Shown piece by piece: positions 15,068 to 23,327 of a stretch of 64,000 bases of DNA (position 1 is its first letter; every line of letters begins with the position of its first letter). The DNA comes from Leptospira fluminis (GTDB taxonomy: Bacteria; Spirochaetota; Leptospiria; Leptospirales; Leptospiraceae), in NCBI RefSeq assembly GCF_004771275.1, contig NZ_RQEV01000010.1, positions 1 through 64,000 on the forward strand, in the 5' to 3' direction. A program made the position numbers and the translations under genes. Under the pieces are notes generated by a model. It had not been told where the DNA came from. It made no database searches and was given only the letters and a program-made list of their open reading frames with translations.

Positions 15068-16528
15068 CTAAAACTGGAAGTAGATGAAAGGAACTTCTGC
15101 ATCCGGGCTTAACAACGCAAGAATCACCGCCGCAAACGGATATAAGGCGAACTCGAGCCACACAGGAATCCGAATCTGTTTTCCCTTTTCGAAGATCAAC
15201 CAACCTAGAAAATGCCCAAGGATTACGCAAAGGATCACGGGGAGACCTACCTTCAACATATAAGGTCTGAGTTCTCCCGTCCGATAGGAATACATTCCGG
15301 AAATCATCGTGACTGCTTTGCCCAAGGACTCGGATCTGAAAATCACACCGAAAGTGATCGCCACGGAACTCGCGTACAAAATACGAAGCGGCACCAGCGC
15401 ATTGTCCCAACCGGACGAAAGCGATAGATTCGGAAACAATCTGGCCTTGAGATCCTTCAGCACGGCTTCGACCATCAAAAAAGTTCCCTGGATGGAACCC
15501 CAGATCACGAACGTCCAATTGGCTCCGTGCCAAACGCCCGCCACGAACATGGTGAACCATACGTTAAAGCGATGGCGAAGAGCTCCGACTCGACTTCCTC
15601 CTAACGAAATATAAACGTAATCCCTAAGCCAGGAAGAAAGAGTGATGTGCCAACGACGCCAGTGTTCCGTGACGCTTTGGGAAAGATAAGGCATTCTGAA
15701 ATTTTCGGGGAGCTCGTATCCGAGTAAAAGCGCGCAACCGTACGCCATGTCCGTGTATCCGCTGAAATCGCAATAGACCTGCACCCAGAACAATAAGGCC
15801 GCCAACCAAAGAGCTTCCGTGGAGTAGGCTTCCGGATTTTTAAAGATCAGATCCGAAATGGGTGAGACGTTGTCAGACAGTACGACCTTCTTAAAATATC
15901 CCAATAGAAAGAATCGGATCGCGCGACGGAAGGGGATGTTTTCCAGTTTTTTTTCCGTTTCCATCTGAGGTAGAAACGTCTTGGCGGTGACGATGGGTCC
16001 TGCGACTAATTGGGGGAAGAACGATACGAAGAGCGCGAATCTCAAGAAACTCTTTTCCGCAGGGATGGTTCCACGGTACACGTCGATCGTATAACTTAAG
16101 GATTGGAACGTATAAAAAGAGACTCCGACGGGAAGAACGATCTTTAAAACGGGAAAGAGCGGGCTCCAACCGACTATAACCAAAAGGTCGTTTAAACTAC
16201 CGCAAAGAAAATTATAATATTTGAAGAATCCTAGGATGAATACAAGATTCAAAACTAGACTCAGGGTGATCATCGCCTTCCGGTAGGAACGGTTCTTGGA
16301 TTCGAAGATCCGATCCGCGAGCACGTAATCGATGACCGTGGAAAGTAGAATCAACCCGCCGAAACGCCAATCCCAGCTCATGTAAAACGCATAACTCACG
16401 ATCAGAAGGAAAACGTGAACGACGAATTTGCGCAGATGATGATTCGGAAATAGAACCGGAAGAAGGTACCAATAAACTAGAAATACGAAGGTGAAAAAAA
16501 GAAAAAATTCGAGCGTGGGAAAAAGCAA
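15068..16528 (-). CDS. MBOAT family O-acyltransferase (AlgI-like)
   Basis: A 486-residue protein with about ten membrane helices. Family motifs are clear: FPQLVAGPIV, the EHWRRWHITLSSWLRDYVYI segment with SLGGSR, and FVAGVWHGANWTFVIWG, which carries the catalytic His. AlgI/DltB/PatA-type members pass acyl groups across the inner membrane to exopolysaccharide, teichoic acid or peptidoglycan. The usual SGNH/AlgX partner is not next door, so the acceptor is unknown. The frame begins with TTG (MLFPTLEFF) with GGGAG about nine bases upstream; no ATG suits the first membrane helix. Gene order MBOAT, PilZ, sigma, anti-sigma suggests a common transcript. Confidence 0.9.
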   Translation of the reverse strand: MLFPTLEFFLFFTFVFLVYWYLLPVLFPNHHLRKFVVHVFLLIVSYAFYMSWDWRFGGLILLSTVIDYVLADRIFESKNRSYRKAMITLSLVLNLVFILGFFKYYNFLCGSLNDLLVIVGWSPLFPVLKIVLPVGVSFYTFQSLSYTIDVYRGTIPAEKSFLRFALFVSFFPQLVAGPIVTAKTFLPQMETEKKLENIPFRRAIRFFLLGYFKKVVLSDNVSPISDLIFKNPEAYSTEALWLAALLFWVQVYCDFSGYTDMAYGCALLLGYELPENFRMPYLSQSVTEHWRRWHITLSSWLRDYVYISLGGSRVGALRHRFNVWFTMFVAGVWHGANWTFVIWGSIQGTFLMVEAVLKDLKARLFPNLSLSSGWDNALVPLRILYASSVAITFGVIFRSESLGKAVTMISGMYSYRTGELRPYMLKVGLPVILCVILGHFLGWLIFEKGKQIRIPVWLEFALYPFAAVILALLSPDAEVPFIYFQF

Positions 16529-16786
16529 AATCCGTGCTCCCTATTTGGGCCAGTAATCCGACTCCGACCGGACTCCAGCCGAAAAGATCGGAGACCGTAG
16601 GTCCAGAAATACCGACCTGTCGGTTAGGTCAAGGGATTCTCCGAGGATTCCCAAAACCTCCGTTCCGGCGGAACTCCTACGATTTTCTTTTTGGGTTTCG
16701 TTCCGTGTAAAGGAATTCTCTTGCAAGAATTTTCTCCGGAATTAGAACTCTGCTATTAAATCCAAGGAAACGGAGTCCCTTTCGAC
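16529..16786. other. Divergent intergenic region
   Basis: About 258 bases between the MBOAT gene (minus) and the DUF3332 gene (plus). Promoters for both must be here. Two copies of a GTAGGTC/CGGTTAGGTC-like word occur near 16598 and 16622, and a palindromic ACCGACCTGTCGGT lies at about 16610-16624, which could be an operator. A 61-codon minus-strand frame starting with TTG is not convincing. Confidence 0.35.
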
Positions 16787-17389
16787 ATGGTAAAAAATTT
16801 CGTAAAAAAAACCCTACTTGCGATCACCGTCGCAGCGATCGCGTTCGGATCGTTGGCAAATTGCTTCGGCAAGTTCGCGTTAACCCATAAAGTCTACAAT
16901 GCGAACGACGGTTTTAACGTAGGAAGCGGATTCCTGAACAAATTGGTAAAAACCATCCTGATGTATTTTCCGTTCTCCATCCTGTACGGAATCGGATTCT
17001 TTCTGGATGTGATCTTATTCAACCTGATCGAATTCTGGAGCGGAAGTAATCCTATCGGTTTGAACGAATACGACCAAGACGGCAAGTTCGTTAAAACCTT
17101 CCGCCAGAACGACGCGGAGATCACTCTTTCTTTCAGCGGTTTCGGTTCCCGTATGGACGTGACCGCGTTGAAAGACGGAAAGTCGGAAACCTTGACGGCA
17201 TTCCGGAACCAACCCGGAAAATTCTTCAAGGCGGACGGAGATCGTATGATGGAAGTGGAGGTGACTTCCGAAACCGTAGGCTCTCAGGTGATTCTGAAGC
17301 TGGTGGAACAAGGTAAACTCAAATCTTCCAAGGTGATGGAAGCCAAAACTCTGCAGGATCTACAGGAAAAAACGGCGGAAGCTCTTTAA
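16787..17389 (+). CDS. DUF3332 family exported protein
   Basis: A 200-residue envelope protein. The N-terminus is a signal sequence (KKTLLAITVAAIAFGSLANC) ending at a Cys that may be lipidated. The next residues, CFGKFALTHKVYNAN, are the hallmark of the DUF3332 family. One or two further hydrophobic helices follow (ILMYFPFSILYGIGFFLDVI), then a soluble beta-rich tail to residue 200. Function of the family is unknown; members are small inner-membrane or lipid-linked proteins. It stands alone, with a divergent neighbour upstream and a bidirectional terminator behind. Confidence 0.82.
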   Translation: MVKNFVKKTLLAITVAAIAFGSLANCFGKFALTHKVYNANDGFNVGSGFLNKLVKTILMYFPFSILYGIGFFLDVILFNLIEFWSGSNPIGLNEYDQDGKFVKTFRQNDAEITLSFSGFGSRMDVTALKDGKSETLTAFRNQPGKFFKADGDRMMEVEVTSETVGSQVILKLVEQGKLKSSKVMEAKTLQDLQEKTAEAL

Positions 17390-17413
17390 TCCAAGCTACG
17401 CATTTCGTTGCAC

Positions 17414-17443
17414 AAAAGGGACTCGAATCCGAGTCCCTTTTTT
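17414..17443. terminator. Bidirectional terminator between convergent genes
   Basis: AAAAGGGACTCG (17414-17425) pairs with CGAGTCCCTTTT (17430-17441) around a four-base loop, with further T on the plus strand. T-runs occur on both strands, so it can stop the DUF3332 transcript and the opposing DUF192 transcript, whose stop codon it touches. Confidence 0.9.
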
Positions 17444-17897
17444 ATTTACCGATATATCTGGAATCTATCTTTAAGACGGCGAATCTTCCGAGCCCGTGTT
17501 TAGCGAACCATCCTTTGTTCGCCTCCAAAGCATAGAGTACCTTTTCCGTGGAATGATACAGTACCTTGGTCTGGTTCGGCTCCATTTCGTACGTGTCCAC
17601 CAGTCTTCTATCCTTGTTAAAGTAACCGATGCTTAAAGGAATCAGAGTGTTCTTCATCCAGAAGGTCAGATAATCTTCGGAAGGAAAGATGAACAGCATG
17701 CCTTCGTTATCTAGAAGTTTTTTGCGGAACATCAATCCTCTCTGTCGGGAAGGATCAGTATTCGCGATTTCGACGACCAAAGGATGTTCGTTTACATAGA
17801 TCGTCGTCTTTTCCAAATACGGCGGGTTTTCTCCCCAGCCGTGTCCGGGCACTAGCAAAAGAAGAAGAAATACCGAAACGATCCTGCCCGCTTTCAT
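17442..17897 (-). CDS. DUF192 family periplasmic protein
   Basis: A 151-residue protein with a cleavable signal peptide (IVSVFLLLLLVPGHGWG) and one DUF192 domain. The family pattern is intact: VVEIANTDPSRQRGLMFRKK, then GMLFIFPSEDYLTFWMKNTL, IPLSIGYFNKDRRLVD and VLYALEANKGWF. Structures of the family show a small beta barrel; the biochemical role is not established. It starts 14 bases after the enoyl-CoA hydratase gene, so the two share a transcript, though a functional tie is not obvious. Confidence 0.9.
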   Translation of the reverse strand: MKAGRIVSVFLLLLLVPGHGWGENPPYLEKTTIYVNEHPLVVEIANTDPSRQRGLMFRKKLLDNEGMLFIFPSEDYLTFWMKNTLIPLSIGYFNKDRRLVDTYEMEPNQTKVLYHSTEKVLYALEANKGWFAKHGLGRFAVLKIDSRYIGK

Positions 17898-17911
17898 CTC
17901 TCGAAACTCTT

Positions 17912-18685
17912 TTAAAAATTCGGAGGACGTTTTTCCAAAAAGGCGCCCATTCCCTCTTTGGATTCTTTTTCCGCAAACAAGGAACCGAACGCTTTCCTTT
18001 CGAGTTCCAATCCTTTGGACAAGGGAACTTCCAGACCTTCCAAAACGATGCGCTTAGCCGTCCTGACTGCGATCGGCCCCTTTTTGAGGATGGATTTTGC
18101 CAACTGTTTAGAGCTCTCCAGGAGATCCTCTCCTTCCCTTACCAATCGATTCAACAATCCGATCCTGTAGGCCTCTTCCGCGGAAATCATATCTCCGCTT
18201 AACACGAGCTCTATGGCTCTGCCGTAACCGATCAAACGGGCCAATCTTTGCGTTCCTCCGAATCCGGGAATCAATCCCAAAGAAACTTCCGGCAATCCCA
18301 GCTTCGCCTTTTCGGATCCGATACGAACGTCGCAGGCCAGAGCCAATTCTAAACCGCCTCCGAGGGCGAAACCGTTGATCGCGGCTATGGATACGATGCC
18401 GCTGTTCTGAATCGTATCGAACGCATCCTGTCCTACTCCGGAAAATGATTCCGCCGGCGCCGCGTCCAAATCCCGCATCTTCGCGATATCCGCTCCTGCG
18501 ACGAAAGCTTTTCCTTGTCCCGTAACGATCGCGACTCGGATCGTACCGTCCTGTTCCAATTTTCGGAACTCTTCCCTGATTTGAACCAACAATTCCTCGT
18601 TCAAGGCGTTTAACGCGGACGGGCGATTGATTTCCAGGATCGCAATTCCGGCGTCCTTGCTTACGTTGATCAGCATTTCACTCAT
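17912..18685 (-). CDS. Enoyl-CoA hydratase/isomerase family protein
   Basis: A 257-residue crotonase-fold enzyme. The two catalytic glutamates of hydratases are present: Glu113 in GFALGGGLELALACD and Glu133 in GLPEVSLGLIPGFGG. The oxyanion-hole segment AFVAGADI is also normal. It most likely adds water to trans-2-enoyl-CoA in fatty-acid beta-oxidation or degradation of butyryl-type CoA esters; exact chain length cannot be told. No other beta-oxidation gene is next to it. The RsbU phosphatase gene upstream ends 11 bases before its start, so these are probably cotranscribed. Confidence 0.92.
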   Translation of the reverse strand: MSEMLINVSKDAGIAILEINRPSALNALNEELLVQIREEFRKLEQDGTIRVAIVTGQGKAFVAGADIAKMRDLDAAPAESFSGVGQDAFDTIQNSGIVSIAAINGFALGGGLELALACDVRIGSEKAKLGLPEVSLGLIPGFGGTQRLARLIGYGRAIELVLSGDMISAEEAYRIGLLNRLVREGEDLLESSKQLAKSILKKGPIAVRTAKRIVLEGLEVPLSKGLELERKAFGSLFAEKESKEGMGAFLEKRPPNF

Positions 18686-18696
18686 CTTTTTGATTC

Positions 18697-20070
18697 CTAT
18701 TCCATTTCTATGATCAAGAAAAGGGTATCGTCTTCGAACTCTACGTCGCCGAAAAATCGGAAGAGATCGGCTTGGACCGCTTTCTTGAAGGCCTTCAGAT
18801 TCTCGGCCATTCGATTCTTATTCAATATTTCCAATAGCCCTTCCGTACCAAGCTGTTTTCCTTCCCGATTACGATTCTCGATCAATCCGTCAGTATATAG
18901 GAAAAGTTTTTCTCCGGGTAAAATCGGAAGAGTGATCAATTCCGCGATGGGTCTCTTGATTCCGAAACCTAATATGCTCCCGGTGGTCTCTATCTCACGG
19001 AATTCGCTTCCGCTTTCGGAATGAATGACGTAAGGATGGCCTCCGTTGGCGAAGTGGACTTCCCTAGACAAAAAATCGAAGAAAATGTAAATCCCGGAAG
19101 CATGGTGGGATTTGAATTGTCTCAAAAGAGTATCGTCCAAATATTCCAATAACCTTACCGGATGCAACTTTAGACGATAAGGCATGGTCGCGACCATGAT
19201 TTTGATAAACGAAGCGACTAAGGCCGAGGCGATACCGTGTCCGGCGATATCGGTCAGAAAAACCCCGATGTTTCCTTCCCTCAACTGAACGAAGTCGTAA
19301 AAATCCCCGCCGATTTCGTTCGGCGTGGATCGATAAACCTCGTATTTGAATCCTTTAATACTGATCTCTTCGGGAAAAAGGGTTTCCTGCACTTTCCGTG
19401 CTATCTGCAACTCGTGCTGCAAAAAACGATAATCGGAATCCAGTTCGGAGGAGATCCGAACCAACCTGCGGACGATGATGACGATCGCGGTTCCGATGAT
19501 GCTTACGATAAGATAAACCGCGTCCGGCACGAGGAGTACGGGAGGAACGAGAGTCAAGTTCAGTCCCTTGACTTTTACGTACACGAAACCCAGATGCAAT
19601 GCGGTGGCATAGGCTCCTGTGATAAGACAGCCTTCCGCACGCAGCCGGAACATCTGGAACAGTACTAAAAATCCCACCAACAGAAAATAGTTGTTATAGA
19701 GCTGAAGACTGTGCAGATCGTCGAATCCGTAAAAGGATTCGTTCAGGATGAGCATCACCAGGAATATGATGGAGAAGTTCGTACCGTGAATGATAATGGA
19801 AAGATAACGTCTTTGGAATGAAAGAACGAAGCTCAGGATATTCAGACTCAGTATGATCCCGAAATACGTTCCCAAAGGGGATTGACGGACATCCGGAATC
19901 AGCAAAAGAAGATAAATCAGAAAGTGCATCAAAAACGCGATCCGAATGAAGGATTGATCGATCCGGATCAGATCTCGCCAAGCGCCGATTTCTCTGTAGT
20001 CGAACTCCCTTTCCACGAAACTCCAGGGGTTCAGTATTCCAACAGCTTTACTATTCAATAGATTCATCAA
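18697..20070 (-). CDS. Membrane-anchored SpoIIE/RsbU-type protein phosphatase (PP2C), second copy
   Basis: A 457-residue relative of the protein at 9208-10539. Six hydrophobic helices (about 40-205) are followed by a linker (DSDYRFLQHELQIARKVQET) and a full SpoIIE domain with IGGDFYDFV, GVFLTDIAGHG, LFLYTDGLIENR and FEDDTLFLI, so all metal-ligand Asp residues are kept. It should dephosphorylate a STAS antagonist in response to a membrane signal. The first 20 bases overlap the end of the small secreted-protein gene upstream, which suggests coupling and possibly that the small protein feeds the sensor (inference). Confidence 0.88.
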   Translation of the reverse strand: MMNLLNSKAVGILNPWSFVEREFDYREIGAWRDLIRIDQSFIRIAFLMHFLIYLLLLIPDVRQSPLGTYFGIILSLNILSFVLSFQRRYLSIIIHGTNFSIIFLVMLILNESFYGFDDLHSLQLYNNYFLLVGFLVLFQMFRLRAEGCLITGAYATALHLGFVYVKVKGLNLTLVPPVLLVPDAVYLIVSIIGTAIVIIVRRLVRISSELDSDYRFLQHELQIARKVQETLFPEEISIKGFKYEVYRSTPNEIGGDFYDFVQLREGNIGVFLTDIAGHGIASALVASFIKIMVATMPYRLKLHPVRLLEYLDDTLLRQFKSHHASGIYIFFDFLSREVHFANGGHPYVIHSESGSEFREIETTGSILGFGIKRPIAELITLPILPGEKLFLYTDGLIENRNREGKQLGTEGLLEILNKNRMAENLKAFKKAVQADLFRFFGDVEFEDDTLFLIIEME

Positions 20071-20449
20071 GTTCGTATTCTACGATTTCGGATCCGTTCA
20101 GACGGATCCTGATATTGTAACCGCGCTCCAGATATGCGTCTAATTTTTCCGCTAGTTCCAAACCGGATTTCGCGTCCGAGACGCGTATAAAAAAAGGCGC
20201 CGATTTGGATTTATACGAGTAGGGAAAACGTTCGCTTAACAACAAAGTAATCCTGTAACCTCCGGGCCGAGTCTCCAGAACGATATGGGAGACCTGTTTA
20301 CGATTCAGGATCCTTTCATCCACGGCAAGATGCCAGGGATTCGTTACGTCGGCAAAGCAAGGAGTCGCGACGGTAAGTAAGACCGCGAACGAAAGAAATT
20401 TCTTCCATTTGAATCGGTAGGACGAGTAGGAAAAAGCTCCCCGGTTCAT
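20051..20449 (-). CDS. Small secreted hypothetical protein
   Basis: A 132-residue protein with a signal peptide (KKFLSFAVLLTVATPCFA) and a mixed alpha/beta domain of about 90 residues (SHIVLETRPGGYRITLLLSE; PFFIRVSDAKSGLELAEKLD). I do not recognise the family. Its 3' end overlaps the RsbU phosphatase start by 20 bases, so the two are made together. Being periplasmic next to a membrane phosphatase, it could be a sensory partner, but nothing in the sequence proves this. Confidence 0.68.
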   Translation of the reverse strand: MNRGAFSYSSYRFKWKKFLSFAVLLTVATPCFADVTNPWHLAVDERILNRKQVSHIVLETRPGGYRITLLLSERFPYSYKSKSAPFFIRVSDAKSGLELAEKLDAYLERGYNIRIRLNGSEIVEYELDESIE

Positions 20450-20584
20450 AACGAATAGGCACTAATCTCACATTCGGTCGAATGATTGCAAACCATAAAC
20501 CCGAAAGTCGAATCCCGTATTTTTTGCGGTGCAAAGAAAAATACTTTCCTACCCAAGGAAAGTTCTCAAAATCCGAAGGACGAC

Positions 20585-21637
20585 ATGAAAGACGATTCGC
20601 TGGACTCTAGATCGGAAATGTGGCGATACATAGGCGCCTATGCGACTTTGCTGTTCTTCTGCGGCTGTACTCCCGAAAGAAGCGAACAAAATCCCTACGC
20701 CGAGTTGTTCCGGACGAGTCCGATCACCGAGTCGGAAAATTATAAGGACCTCGGATCTTCCTGGGCGTCTCGGGTTTCTCCTCTGGACGAAAACTCCAGG
20801 AATTTTGTGGAGGCCTTAAACCGTATTGACGGATTCGAGAATTCGCCCGTCGCGTCGACCGATTTAGGAAATATATCCCGCAATCTCTCGAAAGTCGGAA
20901 AAAGAATTCCTTCGCATATAAATAAATTGTTAAACGAACAATTATTCCGAATCATCGTGTGCGAAAATCTAGGCGGGACAGCTGTGAGCGGAGTCGTTTA
21001 CGAAAAAGGAATCGCCAAAGGAGGATTCGTAATCCTGGATTCCAAAGTGCTTCGCAGGAAAGCGAACGACTGGATCACTTACAAGGAAAATTCTCCTTTC
21101 CAAAACGGGAAAATCTCCGTCCGGATTCGGATAGAAGAACCGGCGGAGGATACGGAAGTCGCCGCTCTGGAATATATCTTACTGCACGAATTCGGACATA
21201 TCCTGGCAGTCACCTCAGGCACCGGACCCGACTTGCGGGATCGATACCGGAAATTCAAAGACCGTCCCTTTTATAGCTCGGTCTGGCTGTCCGAAAATAC
21301 ATCCGTTGAGGACGAAGGAAAGTTCCGAACACTTCGGAAAGTCCGATTCTATACCTCCGAGCAATCTTTGGACAAAGAATGGAAAAACGTATATCCTCCC
21401 CTCGCAGACTCCCCTTTTCCGACCTTGTATTCCGCTTCCAACGCCGACGACTTCTTCGCGGAGTCCTTCGTTTCCTACGTCCATGTCTTGATGGAAAAGC
21501 GGCCCTGGACGTTGACCGTCCGTGAAAATGAGAAGATCCTATACGAGATGAATAACGGAATCGGGAAGGATTCCTTAAAGGAACAGAGAAGGATTTTAAG
21601 CCGACTCTTGCAGGACCGGAACCTCCTCCTTCCCTGA
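20585..21637 (+). CDS. Putative zinc metalloprotease lipoprotein
   Basis: About 350 residues. The ATG at 20585 has GAAGGA four bases upstream; a longer frame opens at 20486 without a good site. Residues 14-28 (YIGAYATLLFFCGC) look like a lipoprotein signal with Cys28 as lipid site. The zinc motif HEFGH is at 201-205 (HExxH), and a likely third ligand is the Glu of DDFFAESFVSYVH further on, as in gluzincin-type peptidases. The protein should be anchored in the envelope and cleave peptides there; the substrate is unknown. It is transcribed away from the small secreted-protein gene. Confidence 0.75.
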   Translation: MKDDSLDSRSEMWRYIGAYATLLFFCGCTPERSEQNPYAELFRTSPITESENYKDLGSSWASRVSPLDENSRNFVEALNRIDGFENSPVASTDLGNISRNLSKVGKRIPSHINKLLNEQLFRIIVCENLGGTAVSGVVYEKGIAKGGFVILDSKVLRRKANDWITYKENSPFQNGKISVRIRIEEPAEDTEVAALEYILLHEFGHILAVTSGTGPDLRDRYRKFKDRPFYSSVWLSENTSVEDEGKFRTLRKVRFYTSEQSLDKEWKNVYPPLADSPFPTLYSASNADDFFAESFVSYVHVLMEKRPWTLTVRENEKILYEMNNGIGKDSLKEQRRILSRLLQDRNLLLP

Positions 21638-21647
21638 AGACTGGCGA

Positions 21648-23078
21648 TTAGAAAGTCTGAGAAAAACCGATGCTGAACCAGATCAAGTGGGAAGGGATTT
21701 TTTGAAGGGTATACGCCTCCCGTAATACCTGTTTCATCGATTCCGAAAGGGAAGCGTTGCCGTTGATATAATCCAATACGATCTGATTAGCGGGACCGTT
21801 GACTTTGGAGGGATTTACTATCTTGTTATCCCGATTATTCCGGTTCACGTATCCGCCGGTGGCTCCGTAATAATTGTCCGTATCGTAAAGATACAGGTCA
21901 GGCCTCCACACGTCCGCAGCTTTAAAGAAGAATTTCCCAAAAAAGAAAGTCAGAGTGGAAGTGACGTCCTGTATTCCGTTTCTATTATCGACCAAATTAT
22001 TGCTCATCACGTAGCCTACGTTGACCTGAGGCAAAACCCTAAAAAATTTATCCGCAAAGAATTCGTGCCCTACGGTGAGCGAAATATAATTCTTTCCGGC
22101 AGCTAATCCCGAATTCTCCGAAGAAATCTGGGTGTAAAAGGAAAGAGTAGGATTGGCCCATTTCAAAAACGGGAATTTCCAAAAGAAGAAGTATTCTTCC
22201 CAAGCTAATCTGGTGATCTGGGTGGAAGGATTGTTCGCGCCCGAGACTCCCTGCTCCGCTAAAGGATTCAAGGCTCCTAACGCCGGGGATGAGTAGGAAG
22301 TATTTTTGTTAAACGTATTATAAAACCAGATTCCCGCCGTAAAGGTTCCCCAATCCGTCTTATCGAAGTTGTAATAAAACGCGTAAAACAATCCGTCGGA
22401 GCGTCTCATCCCGTTTTGCTCCTTTTTAAATCCCGGAACCTGGCCTCCGCAGGTGGAGCCGGTCGCGACATTTCCGTGAAGGAGATTCGCCTGCGTATCA
22501 TAGACGCACCGGGAATTCAGGACGTCGGGAGATGGAGCCGAATAGGGACTTAAGGAACTCGCCGAGCCTTGCCCAGGGTATGCCGGACCGGGACCGCCGG
22601 GAAAAAGTTGAAAGCGGCCGTCGCTATCCCTGTCATTCCTATCCGTTAATTGAAAATTTCCCCAAAACTGCACCTGAAAACCTTTGAGAGGAGTGTGAAA
22701 CGTGATCGTAGGTTGGTAGGAAGGAACGAACGTGAACGCGCGATAACTTTCGTTATTGCGACGATTCAAATTTTCCCCCGAAAAACTCAATCCCCGCCAG
22801 ACAAAGTCCGTCACGATCTCGTGTACGACCTCTATTTTCGTATCCTTTGACTGAGAATTGGAATGCGGAGCCGGAGCGGGGCCGTACATGGGCGAAGAGA
22901 CTTCCACCGGCCCTTGCGGAATCGAAGAAACCCTTCCCTTCTCTTCCTCCGTCGCGGCAGCCGGGGTCTCCTGATCCGGATCGGCTTCCTGTGCGGAAAG
23001 GGGGAGCGAAAAAAAGATTCCGACGAAAACCGAAACGACGAGGGAAAGGAAATTTCTTTCTCGAAAAAGATGGAACAT
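21648..23078 (-). CDS. Outer-membrane beta-barrel protein (paralogue of 232-1581)
   Basis: A 476-residue protein: signal peptide (NFLSLVVSVFVGIFFSLPLSA), a Pro/Glu/Ser-rich stretch of about 60 residues (QEADPDQETPAAATEEE), then a barrel that opens with EIVTDFVWRGLSF and ends in SIGFSQTF with a terminal Phe. The shared TDFV(F/W)RG, RDSDxRF, RPDLYLYDTDNYY and final-strand patterns make it a paralogue of the barrel protein near the left end, with a different linker. TorF/Gcw_chp-like porin is the closest family I can suggest. It is monocistronic, convergent with the zinc-protease gene, and transcribed away from the histidine kinase gene. Confidence 0.75.
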   Translation of the reverse strand: MFHLFRERNFLSLVVSVFVGIFFSLPLSAQEADPDQETPAAATEEEKGRVSSIPQGPVEVSSPMYGPAPAPHSNSQSKDTKIEVVHEIVTDFVWRGLSFSGENLNRRNNESYRAFTFVPSYQPTITFHTPLKGFQVQFWGNFQLTDRNDRDSDGRFQLFPGGPGPAYPGQGSASSLSPYSAPSPDVLNSRCVYDTQANLLHGNVATGSTCGGQVPGFKKEQNGMRRSDGLFYAFYYNFDKTDWGTFTAGIWFYNTFNKNTSYSSPALGALNPLAEQGVSGANNPSTQITRLAWEEYFFFWKFPFLKWANPTLSFYTQISSENSGLAAGKNYISLTVGHEFFADKFFRVLPQVNVGYVMSNNLVDNRNGIQDVTSTLTFFFGKFFFKAADVWRPDLYLYDTDNYYGATGGYVNRNNRDNKIVNPSKVNGPANQIVLDYINGNASLSESMKQVLREAYTLQKIPSHLIWFSIGFSQTF

Positions 23079-23327
23079 AAATCAGCGTTTCCCGTACGAA
23101 GAAAGATCCGAATCCGACGGCGGGTAAAAACGCGGTTCGTTTATCGCTTCGTGGTCTCTACAGTTCACGACCGAGGTAGGATACGTAGAAGTATTCTTTT
23201 TAGGATATTTCTTTTTGCCTGAAAGATTAAAAAGTTGCATATCGGTGCTGAGGGACTTCAGAATAAAAACCGTTTCCGTTTTTTTGATTTTCAAAGTCGT
23301 CGGAAAACTTTCTTATTTGTCGTATCC
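23079..23327. other. Divergent promoter region (barrel gene / histidine kinase)
   Basis: About 250 bases that must hold promoters for the barrel gene (minus) and the PAS/GAF kinase (plus). The kinase frame stays open back to a TTG at 23235, so part may be coding. AT-rich tracts occur at 23190-23235. No clear operator. Confidence 0.3.

Noticed and set aside
16541..16726. 61-codon frame directly upstream of the MBOAT gene
   Set aside because: Starts with TTG without a ribosome site and has no ordered features; treated as intergenic.
17418..17437. Sequence resembling a tRNA T-arm (CTCGAATCCGAG)
   Set aside because: It is the loop and inner stem of a bidirectional terminator; no acceptor, D or anticodon arm surrounds it.
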